A DNA stretch of 64,000 bases from Sphaerolaimus hirsutus (taxonomy: Eukaryota; Nematoda; Chromadorea; Monhysterida; Sphaerolaimidae): positions 4,047,855-4,111,854 of the forward strand of contig OZ038455.1 of NCBI GenBank assembly GCA_964036195.1, read 5' to 3'. A model generated the notes under the pieces. That model searched no databases and was not told the DNA's origin. It saw only the letters and a list, made by a program, of their open reading frames with translations. A program made the position numbers and the translations under genes. The first letter of the stretch is position 1; each line of letters opens with the position of its first letter. Positions 34,101 to 43,100 of the stretch are shown piece after piece.

Positions 34101-37100
34101 CCGGTTCTACATACGCTTTCCATGTAACATAGGCAGTGTGTAGAGGCGTAATTGTACCTTTCGCCGCACTTATGGGTAGAGCACTTAATCTCTTCATTTT
34201 TGCTATGACATTGTTCTTGTGTGCACGAAATGGATCCGCCCCGGTGTTTATTAGAACCCCTAGATATCTTATTTGGTCTGTTTCTTTTATTTTTTCCCTC
34301 TTTCTATCAGTTGGATCACCTATGTCAATGTACCATTCTCTTTTTGCAATTTTATTATCGCCCCATCGTAATACTTCACTTTTCGATGAGTTTATGCTCA
34401 CGCTCCACTTCCAGGCCCATGAGCTGAACACACTCATAAGGTGTTCTAGTTCGCTATCTCTTGACGCCATTATAACTATATCATCAGCAAAAAACAGTGC
34501 CGGTATTTTCTCATTTCCCCGGCCACATTTGGCACCCATATGTGTATTTAGCAGCTCTGTAGCCAAATCATGTATGTATATAGCATAGAGTGTTGGGCTC
34601 AGAGCACACCCTTGAGCTACACCGATTGGGTAGGCCATCGATTCACTTTCATAGCCCCCATATGTCATTATTGCTCTAGTTTTTTTGTATACATTTGATA
34701 TCGCTGTGACCAAGATATTTGGTATTCCCATCATTCTCATTTTCTTCCACAATTTTTCCCTATCCACTCTATCAAACGCTTTGACAGCATCTATGAAACA
34801 GGTAATGAATGGATTACCGTTTACCTGTGCATAGTTATAGCATGTCTTCAATATCTGCACATTATCCAATGTTCGTCTACCTGGGCGGAAGCCTCCTTGC
34901 ATTTCCGTCAAGGCATCGTTATCTTCTAGCCATCTTATTACCCTTCGATTAAGTACTGACATGTATACTTTTTTGATGTTGCACGACAGGCCAAGTGTCC
35001 GATAGTTTTTCAAGTTTCCCTTGTCTCCCTTTTTGTGCAAAAGTATCATTTTACATATAGCTGCCTCATCTGGGATTGGTTCACCCTTGAGCCAATCGTT
35101 GTAGATCTCACATAAGCTTGTTTGATACTTCTCTTCAAGCAATTTTAGATGTTCATGATATACTCCGGTTGTACCTGCCGATTTATTGTTTTTCAGATTT
35201 ATTATTGCTTTTTCAATTTCTATTAGTGTAATTGGCACAACGAGTTTTCGCGTTGAACCATCGCGTGCTTTAATTTTCGAAATTACCCCGGTCTCAGATA
35301 GTGTACATCCTGGGTTAGGCGTAATAACCGTTTGCCACGCCTTTTCCATCTCTATATTCATTGAATCGACAGATGCCGCAGGTTCACCGTTTTCCTTATA
35401 AATCGTGTGGATGATATCTCTATCTCCTCCACGTATTTTGCCAACCTTTTTGAAAATCTCTTGCATCTGATAGTTTCCACCTAATTTAGTCAAACGTTCC
35501 ACATGAAGTTGTTTTTCTTCTCTGTCCTGTCTGTTTTTCATATCTCTCAGATTCCTCCGTTCCAATTTTAGAGCCATATTAAGTCCTTCCAGAGTATCTT
35601 TTTCTCCTCAATTTCCATGAGCTTTCAATTTCCGTCTCAATTTGGCTATTTTGCGACATTGTTTTTTTATCTGTTTTGGTACCGCTTTCGCTGGCTCCTC
35701 TACATTTGGCACCAACGACGCCATCTGAATTGTTTTAATTATCTCAGAGTAGGTAGTAGGACAACTTTTTGACAATTCCTTTTGGAAATTAATTTCATCC
35801 TCAGGTTTCTTAGGGCGAAGTATTTTTTGGCAAGTATGATTGAGACCTATCTTAAGGTTAAAGCTCAGATATATCGCATTATGATCTGACTGTAGACTGC
35901 TGTATCTGTCGCACTCGTCAATAACCCCTTTGCTCATATTGAGTAACCCATCTGTGAAACACAGATCCAGGACCGATTTGGCATTAACTCTCTGATATGT
36001 CCAAAGGCCATCCATATATTGGTTCGCCGGTGTTAGCCCTGATGCAGACAAAGTCACGTACTAGTTTACCGTTTGTGTTTATGCGTGGATCGTTTGCATA
36101 AATCCCCAACTCATCATTTCCAATATGGCCATTGAAGTCTCCAATAACAAGTGTGCTTTCGCATATTTTCCTGTTTGATTGTATCATGCAGTTTAATGTT
36201 TCTAGTATATCACTATTTAGTTTCAATACACCCCTTGACTTTTGTATTTTGCTGTTGTTTTCTAGGTATACGACTATTATATTGAGATTAGTCCCTCCGT
36301 TGTGTTGTTTAGATGTAGAACGCTTCATATTGTGCTCCGAGGTACAGTCTTGTAACCCGGGATGATCTGTTATTTTCACACTGAGTAAGTTATTTACTAA
36401 GTGGTCCGCGACCCGATTTAGAGTGTATTTAATACCTTTTCGTATGTACATTGACAAACCACCGGTTTTAACGGTTGTTTTGAAAGTGTGCACCCCCACA
36501 TAACCTCCTATGCACACAACTTCGGAAGCATTTTCGTATTGAGTTTCCGTAAAACACAGTATTTCTGCACCACTCTTTTTAACCGTGTCGAGCAAACAGG
36601 AAGCTTGGTTTTTGAGGCATCGAACATTTTGATAAAGTATTGAAAGTGCAAGCAGCGTTGTGGCATAGTTAGTCATGGGGGATGCGTTACTTCCCCCTGC
36701 AGCAGTAGTTGGAACCCACAGGGACATAAAAAGTATTAGTTGAAACCATCTCGTGAGAGCTGAATTACTGAATTTACATTTCTTGGAGTGTGAGGAGTAC
36801 TTTTTGTTATCATCTGATTCTCTAGCTATGTTACAGCGTATCACCCCGGTGTACACCCTACTGCATACACCTGACAGTTGCCATGTTGGCAGGCGTCCAA
36901 TCACGTTTTGTACATACCTATAAAAAGTTGCAATCAACAGGTCAAACTTTTCATCATAAGTTGCGCGTTTATTAACCAGTGCATTAACTCTGCCGGAAAA
37001 ATGTGTAAACTGACATGCCATCAATGAGACCGACACAAATTCGTCTAACCACAAGGTCATATGACACATGATGTAAAACAAGCCCTCTTGTAAGCACTTA

Positions 37101-40100
37101 CTAAAAGCGTCGGTTACCGAGTTGGAATATGCCATCAGATATGGTGATATGTGTGTTGAGTGATAATGCGTATTGAGATACAGCGAGAATGCCATCACAA
37201 AGACATGCCACGTCATCCTAACATCATAAGACATCAGGTATTTAAGCAAATTCAGTTTCCTAGTACATTTTCCAAATGCCACAGGTATATAAGTTTTGAG
37301 AAAACATGAACAAAACTTTTTTTTGAAAAACCGCATTACTAAAGCGCCTAACTCTGTCAAAACGCCAATGTGCGATGTTATGTCGTAGCTCGAGATGCAT
37401 ACTGACACTACACATAGGTATATACCAAGTACCTGAAGGATGCTTTTAACTGTTGTAGATAGTTTTTTTGGAAAGTCATTCTTTGTTAAGAAATTGTTTT
37501 TTTTTCAAAAAACACCCTTTTTTAGAAAACATGTATCTACACTTGTCCCGAATGTCTGGTGTGTCTGGAGTGTCTTTCCCTCCAGCACATGCCATTACTA
37601 TCTTCAACAGAGAGCCCTCACTGTACTCAAAAGTATTCTTCAGGCTGCTTTGAGAGAGATTAAATAATGCCGCACAGAACGCTAAAAAATGCATAAAATT
37701 AACGATATGGGAATTTATTCCGAAGCCAAAAATCAGACACGCTAGTAAAATCAACCAGAAGGCTTTCATTTGGAGTACATTCGAATTGTGGCGTATATTG
37801 GCAATATTGCCATTTTTTTCTGATAGTTTAAGATTGGCCTTCTCTTCAGCTATTTTACATTTTGAGTGTCCATTCAAAATGAAAGTGTTTGTCATAAACA
37901 AATCTAGTGTACTTGTCCGTTCACAGAGAATAATATCCGAAACACTTGATATCCCGGTAAAATTAAAAACCGATGTGTAGGTTTGTTTACGACAGACACC
38001 GTTTTCATGTTTCACGATACCTACATCAGAATACATGCCCCTGGAGTTCACTTCGGGCATCACGAGTACCACCGGTATATAAATTTCGAGAAAACGTGTA
38101 CAGAAAATTTTTTTGAAAAAACGTGTTACTAAATCGCCCCAATCTAAAAAGACACTAATGTGCGATGTAATGTCGTGGCCAGAGATGTTGACTGTCTCTA
38201 CACACAGGTATATACCTTGTTCCTGAAGAATGCTTTCAAATGTCGTAGGTAGTTTTTTTAAATGACAATTTTTTTTAAAATATCGGTTTTTTTCAAAAAA
38301 CACTTTTTTTTAGAAAAAATGTATCTACACTTATCCCGAGTGTCTGGAGTGTATTTTCCCCCAACATAAGCCGTTAAGATCCTCAACAGAGAACCCTCAC
38401 TGTACTGTAAAGTATTCTTCAGGCCGGTATGAGATAGAGTTAATAATGCCAAACAAAATGCTGCGAAATGCGTAAACGAGATGATATGGGAATTCATTCC
38501 GAGACCTAAACTCAAGCTCGCTAGTAAAATCAACCAGAAGGCATTCATTTGGAATACATTCGAATTGTGGCATATACATGGAATAGTGCCATATTTTTCT
38601 GATAGTTTGAAATTGGCCTTCTCTTCAGTGATTTTACAGTCTGAGTAGCCATTCAACATAAAAGTGTTTGTTGTGAGCACGTCTAGTGTACTTATCCATA
38701 TACAGAGATAATTCTCTTTAACGCGTGATGTCACGGAAAAAACTGCTGTATAGAATTGTTCACAACAGACACCTTTTTCACGTTTCACGATGTCTAAATT
38801 GGTACACATGCCGCTGGTGTTCACTTCGGGCATCTCTCTCCCATAAATGACGTTATGGATCGTTGATTGGCCGCCGGCCCCCGATGGCGTTCTTTCTGAC
38901 GCTTTCGTGTTGCCGCAGCCTGTGTGAAAGTTAGCAAAGGAATGTGACATTACAGGAATTGTTGTAAAATCCAGCTTAAACTTAATAACCCACATTGATT
39001 GCAGAATCTGCATAGTCAGGTATGAGACCACTTTCTGCCCAGATTTTGAGGTGTGCAATCCGTCGCGTGAAATCAAATGAACCATGGCTTGTACTGGTGA
39101 TGATACTTCCATTATTTCATAATTCTTCAAGCAAAAGTCCATTAACGGGAGCACCATCACCTTCTTCGTTCTTACTTCCAAGAATTCAGTCAAACTTTGT
39201 TCAATATCCAGGAAAAAATAGAAAATTTCAGTAGCCAACTGCTCACTCCACACCGAGGCATTGTAATCGGGCAGTGTGGGCCCAATCAAGCTCAGAACAA
39301 TCCGCCCGTGAGGTTGAAATTTGAGTTTTCCCATATTTAGAATCTTTAGCACAATTTCGAACACGGGGTGCAGAAAATTGTTTCTAATTGACACCCCTTC
39401 TTTTTTGATCGCCAAACTGTGCTCTAAGTCGGCAACGTCTAGGACCGCTCTCAGAAGCACCAGATCAAAAGATTTTGAAAATTCGATGCTTTTCAACAAT
39501 GCTCCAATGCACGGCAGGCGTTGCCCCGAGAAAACTGATGAGGTTGTGTGCATTTTGACGTTCAATGATCGAGCCGCCGCCTGTTTTTCCATTTCCTCAG
39601 GCAAGGCCACACTAGTACTATCCCCAGTGATGAGCATTGTGAAAAAGTAGTCACTGGCCTTATATGGGTCAACCAACAGACATAATTTTGATATATTTGG
39701 GATATATAAATATTTGCACATTACCTCATTTGTAATTCTGCATGCCATTATAGTGTCGATTTTGAGTGATTCGATTTTGTAAACCATGAAAACAATTCTA
39801 TTCCAGACAACGTGTATGTTTGTGATAAATTCACTTATATAAACACTCTCTAGTGTACCCCCCACCAAAGTCGTGATCGCGGGAGTACGTTCGGGATAAT
39901 TGTTGACCCATAAAACCGGGGGTTGCTCTATTTCAAAATCAGGGATCTCCTTGTACATGGCCCTGGTGTCAGTTTTTCGGTACCCCGTCATTGGACCGAG
40001 TGCGGGACACATACGGAGTTTTTTGATGATAGATATCGGTGCTAGGAGCATATTTCCGAATGCGGGCTCTCTAATCAATTTCTGTTCGGGAACCTTGCTT

Positions 40101-43100
40101 TTTTCCAACAAGGCCCGATAAAATTTAACAATTTTTGATTGATTTTTTGCCGTCAAGTCTTCAAAATCATCATAAGCGGGTGGCGCAAGCACCATCCCCC
40201 CACGGTTGACGCTTCTGTTGCAGCTAAGCGCTTCACGAACCTGTGAAATGGGTTGGGCCGTTAGTTCCTTGTTGTCTGATAAACCACTTGATAATTGAAC
40301 TGATGCTGCACTTGCCTGGGGAGGCGCTGCTGTCGAAATTTTCGGTTCGCTTGACGGAAGCGTTGGAGATTCTGCATTGAGTAAGAAAGATATTATAAAT
40401 AATGCAATATTTTGTGTATTTGTAACTACAACGCCGTATCTGATTTCCGCTAGATCCACCCCTATGTGTTCTGATAAGTGCGATTTTGACCAGATTGACC
40501 CCATTGGGTACCCTGTTTCCCCATTTGCAGTCCACATCGTGCACGGATCTGCTGGCGCGACACGCGAAATTCGACCGGCGCGCGAGTGGGCGGAGTTCTG
40601 GAAAAGTTTGCGGCCAAGATCCGCACGCTTGTTTACGGTCCTCCATTAGTCCGTTTGAGTGGCCGGATGATTTGACTCGGTGGCCCGTGAGTATTTTTTA
40701 GTTTCATTTTACCGTATTTCTACCCCCCCCCTTGAATTGACCCCCCCCCCCGAAATATCCCAGTCACTCAAAGCGTCCCGCAAAGCACTCATTTTTTATC
40801 TTCGAATATGAAAAGAAGGTTGATTCGGTGCTGGGCCAAATAAATGGATAATGTATTTTATTTCGTATGTTGTTGAACTATTATACAAAGGTAGACTTCA
40901 TTCAATTTCCAAATTGATCATTTACGTGCAAAAAGTCAACTCAAAATTGAGACCCACCAAAGCCAAATCGGAAAATTCTGTTCAAATTTAAGATTCTATT
41001 TATACTCCGTCGAAATTTCTATTAAAGACATACATAAGTGTTTGTACCTAACAAGAACAAAATTGCGTTGCAGAAATCAAACATTATTCCTTCCGAAAGA
41101 CTTAAATGAAAAATAAAACAGATGTGAATATCAGTGGTGTAAGTTGCCAACTATTGCTTTCTGGGGGCACTCCCAGACCCTGTAAAAAGCCTTGTAAAGT
41201 GTCAAATGTTATGCAAAGTGTCAAAAGTCATGGAAACTGCCCTGCAAAACTGGCAACTCGGTTGACATTTTGCAGGGCATTTTCCATAACGTTTGACACT
41301 TTGCATGACATTTTACTTTTTTACACGGTTTTTACAGGGTCTGGGATTGGCACCTGGCAATGTGCCATAAATATCCCGCAGATTTGCACCGAGCCACTGG
41401 AAAACTCTACATTGGAAAACATGCGCTGTGAAATATTGGGCCGGCCTTGCTGCGTGGGTCTGCGCGCCCAGTGCCGAATTATGTCCCAAGAGTATTGCGA
41501 TTTTGTCGGCGGCACTTTTCATGGGGATGCGCATTTGTGCAGTCAGGTGAGGCTCCTGTTTTGAATTTGTTTGTTTTTTGTTGTATTTTTGGCAATTATT
41601 ATTTTTTGAGGATTTCTTGTACAATCTGCTTGATTTTTTTCACACAAATTCCTGTAAGTGTCAAGATTCCAGACATAGTGAAATGAAACGTTCATTCCAT
41701 AAAAGCATTCGCGTTTCGTTTCGCGTTTGTATTTATAGCGTTAACTCCAAAATACGGAAACGTCAATTTTTTTTCCGGTAGATACCGTATTTCCTCGAAA
41801 TACCCACCTCGTTTAACCCCCCCTCAAAATTTTCACTCTGACACAATCACCCCCGGGGGGGGGGGGTATTTGGAGGTAATACGGTAGCATAGCATTGTAA
41901 AATGTGCAATCAGTTAACTTTTGTCACTCTCAATCCAGGTCTCCTGCTTGGAGAGGGGGTGTGGCATGTTGCCATTTTCGCGCCAAAATCGTCCAGATCA
42001 ATTTTGTCGTATTTTGTGGTCAATTTTTCTCCACGCTGGGTGAGTGTTATTTCCGTGACTTTTTATATATTTATCTAATGCAGGGTTTTTTGTAGGTTAT
42101 GGGTTACTTTTGAATGGTAGCTTCGGTCCGATAGATAGGTTAGATAGATCATAGATCGCTCCTTCCCATGGATAGATTTTCGGGGACGTAGCTTCGCATG
42201 GGTTTAATTGTACAGGCCTTTTCAAGGTGGTATAGAAGGACGAAAAAAGGGAGAGAAAAACGAAGTAGATGCAAAATTGCTAAAAATAGGTATATAGACA
42301 CATAAAGAAACAAAATCAGTTGAAAATAGGCAATAAGGCACATGATCTAGTGATTTTGAAGGCGACAATGCGTAAAATGGATGAAAATTAGCGATTTTGA
42401 TCAAAAATTGGAGTAAAATTTCTCAAAATCGCTCCAACAGATAGACAGCTTTTGACAGATAGATAGTGGCCAAAAAGACAACCCAAAACGGTAGATAGGG
42501 TGTAGAGAGGTATATAGATAGATAGACAAACCCCCTCCCACCCCGCGAACCCCATTACTGAACCCCTGAGCACCTACAATAAACCCTTGTTTGAGTGTTT
42601 TATCATCAAAATCCATTAGCATTTTTCATATTCAGAGTCATCCACTTGGTGTTAACGTGCATTTTCCAGCTTTTCTTGATGTATAAAATTGAGAGAAAAC
42701 ACGGCATGCTTTTTACTGGCATCGTTTACTTCTACAGCGGGATTTGCGGTCTGTTTGGATATTTGTTTGAATTTTAGGGGAATTGCTTTTTGCACCAATT
42801 GTGGAGTACCGTATTTACTTGAATAATTCCCCCTTTGAATAATTCCCCCTCGAATAATCCCCCCTCACAAAAGTCTAACGAAATAATTATCCTCCAGGGG
42901 ATTATTCAGGCAAATAGGGTATATAAAATTTCGATAGAAGCGATCTAAAAATGAAGATTTTAGTACTCAAAGTCGATAACTCAAAAAAGTTGATTTCGAG
43001 AATATGGCATTCGCACTTATAAATTGAAAATTATAACTTTATAACTTTTGTAGTTATCGACTATATTAAACTGGACTCCTCAAATGGATAGCTGACCGCC

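Larger units (their letters stand above)
33170..40500 (-). mobile_element. Non-LTR retrotransposon (LINE) in an iRhom intron, minus strand
   Basis: Minus-strand order: a first frame with an SGNH hydrolase domain (40537-38258), a duplicated segment, an AP-endonuclease-like domain (37408-35984 and 36057-35608), then reverse transcriptase (35577-33325). The 3' tail is an AAATAAATAAAT run at about 33190-33168. The 5' boundary lies somewhere at 40200-40500, just before the iRhom exon at 40531. Esterase-type first frames plus AP endonuclease are typical of CR1/L2-like elements; I do not assign the clade. It is nearly intact, with one frameshift and one internal stop. Confidence 0.88.

Noticed and set aside
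40233-40646. 137-codon minus-strand frame
   Set aside because: Its upper half is antisense to the iRhom exon 40531-40686, which is supported by homology; the rest overlaps the LINE first frame.
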